Shown here: piece after piece, positions 37,901-52,045 of the stretch
Position numbering within the stretch: position 1 is the stretch's first letter
How the letters are laid out: each line of letters opens with the position of its first letter
NCBI GenBank assembly: GCA_036345935.2
Contig: JADWOT020000002.1
Coordinates: 21,702,355 to 21,766,354, forward strand
Length of the DNA: 64,000 nt
Origin: Taenia hydatigena
Taxonomy: Eukaryota; Platyhelminthes; Cestoda; Cyclophyllidea; Taeniidae
Reading direction: 5' to 3'
Notes under the pieces: generated by a model
Told to the model about the DNA's origin: nothing
The model's input: only the letters and a program-made list of their open reading frames with translations
The model's database searches: none
Translations under genes and position numbers: made by a program

Positions 37901-40900
37901 CTGCTGGATAAATCCAACTATTAAGTCACATGAAGGAGATGCAGGATAAAGATTGCTCTAGCAAGAAAATTTTTTAAAATTCCTATTTTTCCTCTTATTT
38001 TTTTAATTAACCAAAGTATGGAACAAAGATTTCACTGCCGACTTTTAGCACTGTATTTAAAATCAGTGTAATAAATGTGCTCTGCTTTTTCCCATCCTTC
38101 TTTGCAAAGCCTATTTGTATTATATTAAAATTCGTTTAAGCATAAAATTCCTTCCATGCTTGTGAAGTCTAATTATCAATGCAGGGAATATCAGGACCAG
38201 ACGTAGGTAAATCTTTATGATTCAACCGGATACGAGTGTGCATAAGCCCCATCAGGTAGACAAATTAGCGTTAGAAGTATAAAAAAGAATTTGTAGGGCT
38301 ACGTGACTCCAAATACCTGAGTTAAAAACAGCTTAACACAAATCCTTATGTTTAAAAAGGCAAGTCTTTAAAGAGTACGTTCCCTAGTTCGGACAGTTTT
38401 CACGCAAACTACATGTTTCATTGTCTTGATAAGACAAGTTACAATCAGACCTGATGGTTTGCGAGTCAGATGCCGAAAAATGAGCAGATAGGTCTAACTT
38501 CTTATAAAGAAGATCAAATTTTGTGCTTCATTGACCTCGTTTAATAGGCGGCTGATGTACAAGTATTCAGCGTTAATTTTGAAGGAAGCAAGTGTCTAAC
38601 AAATGGGTTATTACAAAGGATGTAGTTTATTTTAATTCTTTTACCGCTTTTTTCTGAACCTTTTGCAGATAATATATCCCAAAGCTAGCTTAGTATATGC
38701 AAATGTGACAAACTTTGCTTAACAGTGGGTGAATTTTGAAAAAATTTTGTTAAAAATGTGGTTACAAGTTGTCGTTTATGAGTTATTATAAGGAAACGAC
38801 TTATGTTATTTTAGCTTTCCAACTATGAGCTACTCTTATGATTCAAGTCTCGAAATAGGCAGAGAAAGGAAGTCATTAATATTTGCCCCTGCGGAAAAGT
38901 ATTCAAAAAGATACAGGTCTTTAGCCACTTAAACAAAAGCTTTTTTACTTCCCGGGAAAATTCGCTTCTGAAACCAAAAAATAATTATTAATGAGAAGTA
39001 ATTTCAAAACCTCTCTTCCCAACAAAGGAGATTGCTTCAAAGTTGATGGCATTTCGAAAATGCCAATCCTGAGCCAGATCGCTTGCTCCATTTTTAAAGC
39101 TTTTTAGCATTGTACGATTATTTTATGAAGTCTGTACTTTTGCAGAACGACTCAGCACGATCAATCCAAATCCAGGCCATAAATGATTAGAATTTAATTA
39201 AGAGCCGAAGAATGGGTAAACATCAAAAGTTCAGGAGGTGTTTTCATATGCATAAATATCTACCTCTGAAGAAGTTTCTTCAGGGTTGGGTAAGCATAAT
39301 TGTTTCCTTGATTCGAGACAGACAAGTTAACTTCAGTCAGCATTTAAAAACTAAATAAGAAATGAACTGTGATTTATCAAGTGCAATACCCTTCCTATCG
39401 AAAGAACCTCATTTACACAAACTGTTTTGAAATATTTTTTTAACAATTAGACCACAAATTCTGGTTCTTTTTTGTTCGGTAATAAGCATTTTATAGGTAT
39501 CTGCTAAGTCAATTTGATTATAGCTACCTCACCTTCATTATGTGCTGCAGCGATTGCAACCGCACATCGATCCACATTAAAAGGGTTGCTTTTGAGAACC
39601 ACCCACTTGTCGCTTTGATCTTAAAAAGGCCAAAAATACTGCCAAGCCTAAAATGATTAGGAATAGCTCCCAAATTTACAGCCATGTATCTACACTGTGT
39701 GGTCGGCGGTAAATTACCTAATTATGTCCCTAGAAGTTTAAAAAAATTAATCAAAACCCCGACTAAAGCCATTAATGACAGTCAAATATTTTTGTGGTCA
39801 ATTATTTTAATGTACACGCTCCTGAATAATAGCATGGATATAATAGTCCAACCAGAATCATAAATCTACTAAAATTTAAAAAGCAACAATTAAAACTCTA
39901 ACAGCATTGTTAAATGCGCCAGGATACGTGCCTTTCCTTTTAGTCTAATTCGCCAAGGAAACAAACGTGCTTTAATAGGTCCTTGAAACATGGAATGATG
40001 CTGCGTAGTCTAAAATACTACCTATCTCTACCAGTAATATCAGTAGCATTTCAAAGAACCAGGGGTTGCAAACTAGGTTAATTGCAACACTGCAGTAAGT
40101 TACAATATGGAAAACTTAAAAGTCAATAGTTTGTTCACTACATTAAAAACCTTGCTTGTTATTTGGCCCACTATTGCTCTCTTCTCTCTCTCATGCCGCT
40201 GTATTTTGTTTTCATTTCAAAAATATTTAATAAACTCTAATCATTAGATTGAGTATAGAATTTTTCAGTTCCATTAATGAGACCAAATAGCGTGACAGCC
40301 TGTTTGGTATTGCGCCTGTCAAGCTAAAAATTCTCAAAAAATAAGATGGGCTGAATACAAGTCTCTAATAAGTGGTGTAATTTATAACTTATTTGTTTTG
40401 AAACGTTTTGCGTTAATCCTACCGCAGGTAATGATATATGGAAGAAAAGAATCATAAAAGTCAAATCTAAGCTACATCGCTGCCAGTAAGTTGCGAAAGC
40501 TACTAATTTATTTATCACTATTTCATATTTTGTTGTTTGTGCACATCTACTTAAGATGATTTTGACAATTGTTGGACTTTTGATTCTACTCTTTTTATCA
40601 GTGACCCACCTGTTTCCTAGTTAATACTTTATTGACCTTTAAGACGTCATTTCATGCAAGCTTGTTTGTTTTGTATGTAATATACTCAAAAATTAAAGGT
40701 TAATGTGCCTATGTTTGACACCCATCTACTTGATATTACCTGGTGGAGTTTTGATATGAGTTGGAGACAATCAGAACAAACACTTTGGTAGAGCAAATAC
40801 CTTCTACCTCCAAGTAAACGCACACTCTTGTAAATCAAAATTGGCACATAGGAAGAATTTACAATTATGATGGAATGGACTGCAATGCTACCTCACCCTC

Positions 40901-43636
40901 GTTTTCCATTGCTTACGTTAGAGCATTACGCGTCTCGATCCTACCAATGCCGAAATACCTCTAGAAACTCCTGCAAGTCCTTCACATCATTCTTTGCTTA
41001 TTGGCAGTTCAAAATCATCAATGGTCTGGGAACAAAATTTTCAATTATTTTTACTTTTGCTCTATTTTTTCCGGCAGAAAAAAGCCCTAAGAATTTTGGA
41101 CTCAAATTAAAATCTAGCCGGTTATACTTGCATTCTGCTAAGGTGTTGATGTTATCAATCTTGGTAGTAGACTTTTCAAGATAGAAGAATTGTTTTGCTA
41201 ATAAGCAACCTTGAAAGCAGCCATGCAGAGCAATACTTTTAAAATGCAGAGCAATTAAAGTCAACGTGCTCAAAACAGTAATAATAGCGATAATAAACAC
41301 TGACAGCATACGATATGCTAGAGTTCTTTACAAAAGTGGCACTGTTTCTTGGCCAAAAGGTTACTGAGTTAAAGTGCAAAGCGTGGTTTTGTACTTTTAA
41401 AATAAAATGTTTTGTAAGAAAATGTCTGTTTCAATTTACTGCCCAGCAATGCGCTAAACAGGTTATATTCAGATACACTTGCAATGCAAAACTGGATCAA
41501 AGGTAAATTTTTGCTTGAAGTACACTTATATTTGCTTTTAAAATTAGGGTGCTAAGCACGCGTATTTTTTGGCAATAGAAGAGCACGATGAGCATGCCAC
41601 CGCTAATCATGGTGGTGCTCCCTAACTGACACAAACAGTAAATTGTGTAATACACCAGTTAATACTTTTTCTCAGAGTAATTGTGCATTAAGGCGGGAGT
41701 CGTAACTTGTTACGAAACGAATCCTAGCCACCCTTGACATACGTTTAGGAAAGACCGACATGAACTTTCCCCCAACCTACGATTTAGTTTTGTTGCTTAT
41801 ATAAGAGCGTTCCTATAGAGATTATTAGCATTTTTAGTAAAAATTTTAAAACGTTTTGCAAACACCTTTACTTGATTTGCTTTACTTTTAAAAGTAAATC
41901 TTGAATGCTTTTGGGATCAAGTGGACAGTTAATTTCTTCATAATTTCGTTATTCCTCTCTGATGCTTGGTTTCTTTCTTAAAACAGCGTAATTTTTCCTT
42001 TTGCAAGGAAGCTATGCATAAATTAGAATTAGCCATAGTCTTTGGTGATTCGTCTGCTGCGGCCTATTTCAGTTTTAGAAACAAAAATAACTTTCTTGTT
42101 TTCAGATACCTTCTTTTATTATAATTGTATCAAATAAAATTTGTAATATAAGCGAGACAGTTTATTATTTTACTTGTTGCAGCACAATCGCTAGGCATGT
42201 AAGCCACAGTAAGTAAGTGAACTAAACTAGTTTATTCCCCTTCCGACGCAAATAATAATATACTGTCGTAAAAATGGGTAACGCCAATCCAAAAATACCA
42301 CTTTCCTTAGAAATATGGCCAAGTAAAACGCGTTTTACTCTAAGTTTAAGTTAACACGAGTGATCGCGTTTAAGACAAACCCAAATTTGCTTTAACTCAG
42401 TGACATTTTTGGACTAGGATAAAGCAATGTTTTTCAAAGGAAACGCAAAACCCTAGGGCAATTTTTATAACTCCCATCAACGTTAGCAGGATAAATTGAT
42501 AAAATAGGACTTAAATTAGGAAGTAAATATGTATTATTCTACTATTCTTTGTCTCGCAAAACTTCCACCAATTACTTAGAAGGCCTTTATCAGAAAAAAG
42601 AGCTTCCCTGTCTTGGATATAAAATTTAAAAGTTAATGTCTCACAGATTTCATAGCAAAATCGAGCATTAAAATGAACATTAAAATGTGAGATTCTAAAA
42701 GTTCTATATAAGTGCGCATCAAAGTATACGCTGTCTCTATTTGACTTAATAATAAGCATGGTCCAGCCTAAAATTTGCCGATCTTATAACACCATGCTGA
42801 GGAAAAATTGAATATGACTTGCTGTTTAAGGCCAAGTACCCTAAAAAGGGACAAAATTGCAAATAATCTTGTTTTACATTATGAAAAGTGACGATTTGTC
42901 GTCGCACGGTAGAAGTTACCTTTCAAGCAAACCGTTTTATACATACAACGTTGTGCGTCTAGCTACAATCACGTCATATGAATGTGAAGAGCATCTTCAG
43001 AGCGACCATGCAGGCAGCGATTTTGCTTTTGATATTTTATGAGCTCTTTCTGGAACTCGATCAGTTATTCTATCGCTATCCCACCAGTCAAGCTAATGTG
43101 TGCGCGGCATTTGCAGCTATCTAAGCACACTCCTTTTATGCACCAAAGCAATTCAACCATTTTCCGACCCTTCTCTAGTTACGGATGTTAGTTCAGGTGT
43201 GGGTTAAATAGACTTCAATGTTGTTAGTATTTGAAAGCTTCAGTTTGTTTCAACCTCCAAGTGCCATTCCTAATGTTGACAGAATCGGACAATTTTAAGA
43301 AACAAAAGATCTCCTAAAAAGTTAAACATTAATCAAGATTAGGCATTAAGATGCATAAAGACAAACAAGCTTAATCAGGCGGTTGTTGGACTTAGCAAAA
43401 TTCATTAAGGATATGATTATTTAAAGCCTGACCAATCGAAAAACAAGATCAACCTAATGATGGCAGAAATTTTAAACTGAATACAATTTACTAGCGCTTC
43501 CAATGATTGCATTCGAATCATTTAAATTTTATCGATATCTAAAAGCTACATCAGCTACAAATTGCTTCCGCGAACAAAATTTTCCACGTGGCTATAAAAG
43601 CTTTAAATTTTGCTTCAGAATATGCAAGCAACACAC
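28922..43636 (-). other. Shaw intron 1 (14.7 kb)
   Basis: GTGTGT donor at 43636 and GCGTCAG acceptor at 28922, phase 0. It interrupts the T1 domain between Gln117 and Val118. No nested gene, tRNA or intact mobile element is seen in either strand; open frames stay near the length expected by chance (longest about 105 codons, 40867-41184). Confidence 0.85.
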
Positions 43637-46600
43637 CTGATTAGAGTCCAATCCCCAAAATTGCAACTCCTCCTCGAACAAAGGACCACAGACATCTACT
43701 GGATAGTGCAGCTTTCCCGTTCGATAGTAATTGAGCACCTGGGCGAACACAGCGGGATGTCGGTCGAAGAAGTATTCGTTGAGGAGGGGATCGTAGTTGG
43801 CTAGCGCTTCGGTTAGCCGTGATAACCGAGTAGCAGGGATCTTTTTCAGCGTCGATTTGTACGTCTCATGACGAACTCCACCGACATTCAAGATAACGCG
43901 ATTACTGCTATTGGCACCGCTAACGCTGTTGCCACCGATGTTGTTGGCGGTGATACCGGCACTGTAGTTGTACGCTGTGCTCTCCATGAATTAATCCAGG
44001 TGTTTGTAGGACCTGAATAATAGTGTGACTATGAGTCAATTGATTTAAAAGGTGACTAATGCATCTAATTTATTACAAACCATGAAATACGCGAGTCGTG
44101 AATAGGCAGCCGGATAGATAGATAAGATCTGGTGTTACCATAGGTCCTGCCGCTATGACATCCTATAATTCTTGAAGAACTGTTAAATCAAATCAAGTTT
44201 GCAGCCAATATTTTTTGAGTTTTTATTTCACTCTATCAGTATTTGAAAGCATTATCTTGGAATTTAAAGGTCTTTTCTAAAACTTCAAAACAAATGCTTA
44301 GTATTAAGTAGATTTTCACCAAAAAAACCGATTGTTTTGACAAGAGGAAAATTTTGGTCTGAATACGAATACAGCTGTCAAAATCCGGTGGCCAGGGTAT
44401 ATCAGAAGAATTAGTCATTCTCTGACAGATGCATAAATCGATCTGCAGATGTCATAGAGGCTTCCGAATTGTCTTATAAGTTAAAAAAATTTGGGCAATA
44501 ATTTAAACTAACTAAATACTTAGTGGTTTTTTAAACTTGATAGTTTGCCTTGCTTCTATACGCCACAGAACTTTAGTGGTTTAAAGCACTAACTCCTCAC
44601 CTTGGGGACTAAAGAATTTTAACGAATAAAAATGCTTTTCTTGTCAAGAAGGGTAAGAGAACATCGCTTCATTACGTAACAGCGCCGGACCTCTCTTTGA
44701 TTCAAATTAATTTGCATTTTAAAGACTCAAAATTTATGTTATTCTTAACAAGCAAATCAAACACTATGTCCAATCTATTGAGCTAGCTTTGTGATTATCC
44801 GCTTTGGAAATCATTTACCGCGTTCCTTTTAGAGAACAAGTCTACCTGGGATGCATTCCTCTAAAAGGAAAGCCCTTCTAAGCAACAAAGGTGTACGCGA
44901 ATATTCTGTTAGTCATAATTTCTAAAATTTTGTCACCTAGGCACTCATCAAATTCTCTGTACCCGCCTCATTAATAGTAACTCAGGATAATTAGATAAAT
45001 CGAATCATAGATAAGTTTTATTTGTGTTTACGGCATTCACAACACAGATAGCAATAAAAAGGCGGGAAAAGTAGCTAGGGATCAAAGTGCTTCGTACAAA
45101 GGCTTTTGCTTGCAGGTGATAAACCCGTGTCTACTCTTGCTTGTAGAGGTTTCAACTCTTTAAAAATGCCACCTGAAAAGAATGGCGGACTCTGCATGAC
45201 GTGAATGTAAATCAGCAAGTAAACAAGGCTGACAAACCAGATGGCAAACTATTTAGCCAAGTTTAGACAAAAAAGTAGGATTTACGTAAAGTATGCATAC
45301 AAGAACATGAATTCTATGCTTGGACGTGCTTTTATTTATTCAACCCGGCAAAACAGTGCAATTCGCTTTGGCTCAAAATTGTGTATGGAAGTTTAAGCCA
45401 AATAACTCCCGTAGTTTATCTAAAGATAAGCTTTCTAGGCCACCAAAAGAAGTAATTTTAAATTTTTGCCATCAGCATAAGTTTGTTTATTTATGATGGG
45501 AAATAATTTAAGTTGGATTCATTTGAAGTTCAATTTTATTATTTGGGAATCGCTAATATTTTACAGCAAGGAATAAATCTTGCATAAACTCAATGGAAAA
45601 GTGGCAACAGTGCATCACGAAAACCATGTACTTTTGGCTTGCACGTTTAGGTTAGCCCTGTAGAAAGTGTACATTTCGGTGCCTATGAATTTGATGACCT
45701 CAGAGGTGTCAAAACAATCGGTTAATATATGGGCTGCATTAAGTGCCAAAATTATTTCTTTCAGGTATCTGGGGCAATGGTGCTTAAACCTAATGTTCTG
45801 TCACTCGACAAAAAAGAGTCAATTCTGGCTGAAAAATTTTGGCGTAAGTGAAAACATAAACGCTAAGGGCACAGAGTTCGTTGCATATTAGTCAGCCGGG
45901 TTTCAATTTTTTGCCCATGTTTGATCCAAATATTGGTTAAAGAACTAAACTACGAAAATTTAACATTTTTACAGGGTTTTATAAGCATTGTGCTAAACTT
46001 CTGAATAGCGGACCTAGCAATGGGGAATTAGCTTTCTTTTGGATGGAAAACCACCACCATATATTCTGATAGCAAAGCACAAAATATTGGTACATTTTCT
46101 TGGTGATGGTAAAAAATATCTATTTCTTTTGATCTAGTTTACAGTAATTGACGTGTATTTCTAGATTTGTGTGCTTATTCATTGTTTTTATTCATCCAAA
46201 ACAAGTGTAAGTTACTGATTACTTGTTGGCTATTAGCATTAAAGCTAATGGATTGTCAGGAACACTAGTACGCAGCGTTCCACTAGTTTAGAATCGCTCA
46301 TTGCTGACTATGTTGGAAAGCAGCCCTGGCTACCTCACGAATTGCAAATGGACACCCCATAGTTTATCACTAAACAGTTCATTCACGACTCTATACTGTA
46401 ATGCTATGAGCGACGTCATCTCTAAAAGTCGATGCGATCCAGATGGAGCTACTTGACACAATCTAATCGCAAAAGTATAATTTCGGCATGAATGATACAT
46501 TCTAGTCCATTCTGGATGCTTACAATAAATATTTGTGCATGAAACACGCCGAGAATTAGTTAATGGGTCGGAACTAAAGTGATGCACTTATAAGACGCTC

Positions 46601-47870
46601 CAAGCATTAGCAATAGTCTCTAAAATATAAGGCAAACACTGCCTTTCCTTTCAGCTCTTCCAGGATGTGGCGACTGCCCAACGTTTTACTGCAAAACCAC
46701 ATTGCAAACAAGTCAAATAGTTAGGAAGGCACAACTGAGGTGTAGGACAGGTTCATGATTAAAGAGTAATTCCATTATATAAGTTGCAGCAACATATTGT
46801 TTCAAGAATTGCGTTAGCTTTTTTATCCTTCAGACTCACATGGTAAGCATTCGAATGCACACGAGTCCTTTCCTCATCAGGCAATTCTACCGTTAATTAT
46901 TTTTACGGTCTCCTTAGTCAGGCTCGCTTTTGATGCTTAGAATCAAGATAGCAGCATAATTGATTGCAAGGTCGGAGAGGCGCTATAAACTGCGTCGTGT
47001 AAGCAGCAGTAAAAGTGTTTGAAAGTAAGGTTAGTGAGGGGCTAAATAACGACTGTTTACTAACTATCAACACCGAAGCATGAAGAGAGAAAGCACTTGG
47101 ACAGGGTCTGTCAGCTGACAAGTCATTTACATCAAATAGCTTTTCGCAGGGTCTTTCTTGTAGAAGGAAGCCATACGAGGAAAACACGCCAGTGGAAATT
47201 TGAGAACTACAAAATATCCAGTGATGGTAAAGCAGTCAGAACTCCCTAGTTGGCAGTTTAGTTAAATATTCTTCATCAGACTCTGATTGATCTTAATTTA
47301 GAGGCCATGGCTAATTTGTAGCCAAAACTAATTAAAAATTCGATTACTTGAGGCAATGTGCTGTACAATAAATGAGAGGAACACATTTCGCAGGGATTTG
47401 CTATCCTTAAGCATTTCGATTGTAGTAAGCAAAATTGACAAAAATCCTAGTTCTCACTAAAGAGCGTTAAACGAGGAGCCTTTAGCACTTTGGTTACATA
47501 AATCTCTGTTTAAATTTGATCTTTTATCCAGCTTTGTAAGTGCTTAACCCTCTGCTTTACGCGCCTCCTATTTGAGGCGAGGCCTTATAGCTGCACCAAA
47601 AAATAACAGCTATTAGTTGCGCCGGCAATTAATCCTTCAATGGCATCATAGGGTAACATGTGACGTAACTTGTAATTGTTTTCAAAAACCGAAATAAGCC
47701 TGTGTTTTCGTAACAACTATTTAAATTTGGTTGTCATCTTTGATTAGTTATGGCGAAATCGTGTATTCAAATTTTTATTAAATAATGTTTGTTTGGCATT
47801 AGTTAGCATGTTTTTCTTCATCTGAAGTGCACCTCTATTCTACCTCTTGTAGGGAAAATTAAAAGAAAAA
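43634..47870 (+). repeat. Right copy of the segmental duplication: Shaw exon 1 and its 5' flank
   Basis: Contains the intact exon 1 (43637-43987) and about 3.9 kb of DNA upstream of the gene, collinear with 3546-7970. The upstream part has no supported coding region; its open frames are short and unlike known proteins. Because it is the 5' flank of the channel gene, it probably includes the promoter and any 5' UTR exons, but no TATA box or initiator could be assigned. Patches shared with the left copy (46285-46330, 46380-46430, 46525-46585, 46872-46900, 46925-46970, 47530-47620, 47780-47870) are the only stretches that stand out. Confidence 0.78.
43637..43987 (-). CDS. Shaw: Shaw K+ channel exon 1: N-terminus and most of the T1 domain
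   Basis: Encodes residues 1-117. The start ATG is at 43987-43985, with an in-frame TAA two codons upstream and no AG between them, so this ATG is the first possible start in this exon. Residues 1-29 are an Asn/Ser/Gly-rich leader with no obvious inactivation-ball character. T1 begins near residue 30 (RVILNVGG) and contains [20 protein letters not shown] (49-67 region) and [21 protein letters not shown]1 sets subfamily-specific tetramer assembly. His94 and Cys100 are the first two ligands of the Kv2-4 type zinc site H-x5-C-x20-CC; the other two lie in exon 2. The exon ends at CAG (Gln117), followed by the donor GTGTGT at 43636, phase 0. A decayed copy of this exon lies at 3546-3829. Confidence 0.95.
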
Positions 47871-50800
47871 TACTGTACGCGTCTGTTGTTACGAATGCTC
47901 TGAGCGTATTTGATGTCTAACATGGGTATCATAATATTCGCTAAATACGGATGTCCAGATGTCTGCAGTGTGCAAAGCCAGTGAATTCTGGAGGTGAAGC
48001 GCACTGAATGCAAAAAAGTTTAAATGTTTAAATATTGCTAACGTGATTTGGTGATTGAAACCGCAAGAAAACTTGGATTTTATAATCGTAGTTTCGAAAA
48101 GTTCTAAAATTGTAACAGACGCGAATGAAATTTCTTAAGTTTGATTTTAGCATTAACTTGAACGGTGTACTTTAAATTCAAGTAAGACGCAAATTTGGTC
48201 TCAAATTAATTTAAATTTAGAGCAAAGCTCAGCCTGACGGGTTATGGAAACCTTATAAATTGTATACATAAGCGGCAACTATTTGTCAAGACTGCAATTA
48301 AGTCTGCCTTAAATTATCAAAAATTGTTACCAATTTAAAAGTTTACATAACGTTATGGATATGGGAACTGTCTTCCTAACTAATGCATGAGATCCTACAA
48401 ATCGAGCAAAATCGCACCAGACACCAAACAATTACCTGAATTTAGCAATCTGGACTCACGTGCGCTTAGCAATTTCCTGGAGCAAGTAATTCCATGTTCA
48501 AAGAGCCTTTAGTGGTTTAAGGATGAGTGGCCTTTGGGCTGCAATTATTTTTGCTGAAAGATAAAAATTCACCTCCACATCCTGAATGGACGAATGAGTT
48601 AACCAATAAACGTGTACGCCCTCTTTCAAATCACATTGCCGCATCTGTGAGGGATGGTCGTGTTTCAAAACGAGTGCAGAGGAAACAGAGCAACTAAAAA
48701 TTAAGTTAAGTCACTTCAACAACCTCTGACTTAAATTGTTTGGATTACCGAGTCGCCATTAGGAAAGTTGTGGCGATGGATGCGCTTAAAAATACTACTA
48801 TATTGTCGCAAAAGCACAATTTAAAATCTGAGAGACTCAGACCGCGTTCTTGCATTTTACTGCTTTAACTTTATGAAAATTGTCATTGCATAACAGTAAA
48901 AGCATTTTTCAAGGTTTCTATTCAAGGAGTTGCTGAATCGCAGTCTAGCTCAATTTAGGATTGACTCGATCGCAATGTTTCCTTTGGATCTCCTGTTTTC
49001 ATGATCAAACAAATAATTGTCGCAAATATACGCTCATTTACTGCACCTATAGAAGAAAAATTTAAAGCATAACATTTTATTTTTTATTTGTGCTTATTTT
49101 TTTGGGGAGGGAATATTTGTACAATCAAAACGCTAAGATTCTTAGTTGAAGAAGGGAAATCCGCCCAAGCAGTGCATGACAGAGAGCAAATAAATGTGAA
49201 GCAAGACATTTTGAGCAATTAGGCAGTGCAAATAATCCGCAATGATATCATAAAAAACCAATTAAACTAATATGTAGTTGGCATGTTGCTCATAAAACGG
49301 ATGCAAACTTAATCATTTATGGCTTAAGAATGTGAATGCTGAAAGCCGGAGATTATTGTGGCCACAAAATCATTTCAGAAGCCGCAGTGGTAGTGTTTTT
49401 ATGAACCGTTGCACCTTTGTATTCGACTTGTCGTAGAAGCGGTTTGAACCAACGTTCGTTTCAGCAAATACCTCTATATAAATTGTGTTTATCAACTTGC
49501 CTGAGAGGCTGGAATGTGGGCGCTGTAGTGACCTCCCTTTACATTGAGAGGTAACCAGCACTGAAGTCGTTTGCTTAAAACTCCTACACAAAGATCATAT
49601 CTCACCAGAAGAAAGCGTGGCAACAAACAACTTTTTAAATGTCACAACTGAATAAAGTAGAGGAGATGAATAAACAGATACTAATTGGCACTCAAAAGAG
49701 TAGACAAAGACAGTAGCATTGTCATTTGTGCCAACAGACGTTTGTAATCTAAAAAACTGGACAGTTCTACTGTCGAAATGAAAGTTTATCCTCTATCACA
49801 CCAAAGTGACTTACCTGGTCACCATAAAGCATCTTACTCAAAAATTTGTAAAATTAAAGTTATACCGCTTCTACCGCCCTACACTAAGTCATGATGGAGA
49901 TTTTCACTATGCTCCGCATAAAAAAGAATTGCCTCAAAAGCGTCTCACAGATGCTGTAGAACTTTTTTAAATACTCCTGTGAAACAAATGTTCAATTCAT
50001 GTTTTGCATATTTTTCTCAAATTTGTCGAAAATTATGAAAGGTGAATTCTGGACAAGCACCAAGCAAGAATGTTCAAAATGCTTAATTTATGGATAAATG
50101 CTTAAAATTTGACTTACATCTTTTCTGTCTCATTGGTTTAACTTGTTTTTTGGTAAACAAATCTGTAAAAGTACATTTCACGTAGTTTTATTTGATTTTT
50201 GTGTTTCCTAAAAATAGCTTACACAAGTGGGGAAAATTTTCTAGACAGGTTTTATGCAAATCCATCCAGTGAAACACAAGTCTGCAGCATTACAATTTGG
50301 CAGCAGGACCGCACATGTAGCTGCACATAAATTTTTGCCTGAAACACAGCCCCAGCGTTCAGAATTATAGTTATGGATACTTCTTATGCATTACTTATGC
50401 ATAAATTGTCTGTCGGCCGTGCCAAAATCATCAGTCTTCTCACTATTACCCTTATGCTTCTTTGGCACGCATCACGTCATCCCTAGGGATTAAGCATGAA
50501 TTGCAAGGTTGGATTCGGTGGGCTGTGAGCAATTTTCGTTACAAATAATTAACCATGAAAGAGCCAATGATTAAAAGCAGCTATTTTCTACCCCTTGGGC
50601 ACAATGCAACCAAAAAGGCGTGTTATTTGGTTATCAGTTCTATAACTAAGGTAGTTCATATCCGACGCTGCATAGCGTAGCTTAAATGACTTTAAAAGGA
50701 GGAATAGATAATTTTGAGCAAACTATGTAATTCCGTTTTATCGTTTCACAGGCATTAAAGTGTTTGTGTTGGTAGTTTACCGGCGTCATAGCTTTTTGGC

Positions 50801-51950
50801 ATGCCTTTAGTCTCTCAGTACTTATGCAGCTTGGCAATGCAATTCTGGTCTAGCATTATTTTTTCATCTTTAGAACGTACTTAAGGTACCATAGGTCTAA
50901 AACAGTCTGTGATTAACTAACTACTATTTCCAAATAATTCATTACACCATCCATATTAACAGCAAGCAACATTAAAAAAATCTAAAATATTCGTCAACTA
51001 ATTTGGATCGTACTACGATATGCACTGAGAACTCGGACAAAGTGAGACACGTGAAACGTAACAGAGCTCTAACGCAATAAACACAAAGCAATTTGATTAA
51101 CTAGTTAGTTGTGCATCTAGCCTGCTTGAGGAGCCGAAGCCCCTCTATCTCAATTTTTTGCATAAAATTGGGGATTCATACTTAACAGTCACCCTCATGC
51201 GTGCCATTATTTGCTTTTATAGTAAAGCTGCATTGGAAGCTCTCATCCTAATGTAGCTACAGGCTGACTTTACAGGACTCCAACAAACCCAATAGTAGAT
51301 ATTTTAGTATCAGCAAAGGCAAGAATATCGGTAGGAAAAAATAACTTAAAGGTCTACCTTTCCACTGTGGTGGATGCATGATTCAAGGGTTCTTCAAAAG
51401 GTGATGGAAAAGTCCCCAAAACGAAGAGGAATTAAGTTTGGGAGCTTGCAAAGACAAGGTAGGATCTTTGATCTGATAAAATAAAGGCCTGATTCCAAAA
51501 AGGTGCAGGCAGTTTTCTAATAATTTTAAAGGCATTTTAAGGAGGTTAGGCCGTTTTTAAAGTAGTCACCTTTGCTTCATCGGTATCGAAAGCCTTTTAG
51601 ATTCTGAGGTGGAGTATTCCAATCAGAGTCCGAAATTCAACATCGGCATCATTAGAAAAAATTTATTAATCAAAATAGTTGCATCCAGCCCTCTGTAAAA
51701 ATATGTTTACTTAGTTCACAAAAAAAGCAATTTCTTTTTAACAATTTTATCGCGGTTTATGAGATGACAACACGAAATCGGATGCTAAGCACCTCCTGAA
51801 AATTTCTAGCATTTTTAATTGTATGCAAATCTAAAGCATTAAATAAGGAACCATCAGACGTGGTGTAAGCTTAAAAGAAAAAGGCGATCCTCGATCAAGC
51901 CATTTGCCCGTGATTTTTTACCATCAAAGACCAGTGCAGAGCACATGACT
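47871..51950. other. Non-coding DNA upstream of the duplicated block
   Basis: No supported gene or RNA. Short frames only. Confidence 0.45.
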
Positions 51951-52045
51951 ACCAAATTTTGGGCTTAGAAGGGTCTCTCAATACATTTCTGCTGTCTGAC
52001 GTCTTCCAAACCCATCAGTTCTTTGTATTTTTAGCGATTTCAAAA

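Larger units (their letters stand above)
12354..43987 (-). other. Shaw: Gene model: Shaw-type (Kv3-class) voltage-gated K+ channel, five exons
   Basis: Exons at 43987-43637, 28921-28694, 22177-21457, 15271-14976 (or to 14993) and, for the alternative end, 12514-12354. The introns are about 14.7, 6.5, 6.2 and 2.5 kb. Every junction uses GT..AG, and reading frame is kept through phases 0, 0, 1 and 1. The joined protein has the full Kv order: T1 domain, six membrane segments, pore loop with TVGYGD, PVP hinge in S6, and a cytoplasmic basic tail. Such channels assemble as tetramers in the plasma membrane of excitable cells and pass outward K+ current that repolarises the membrane. Short stretches such as [44 protein letters not shown] and [11 protein letters not shown] are typical of Shaw. 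The transcription start and 5' UTR were not located. Confidence 0.93.

Noticed and set aside
43610..43804. 64-codon plus-strand frame
   Set aside because: Antisense shadow of the T1 exon.
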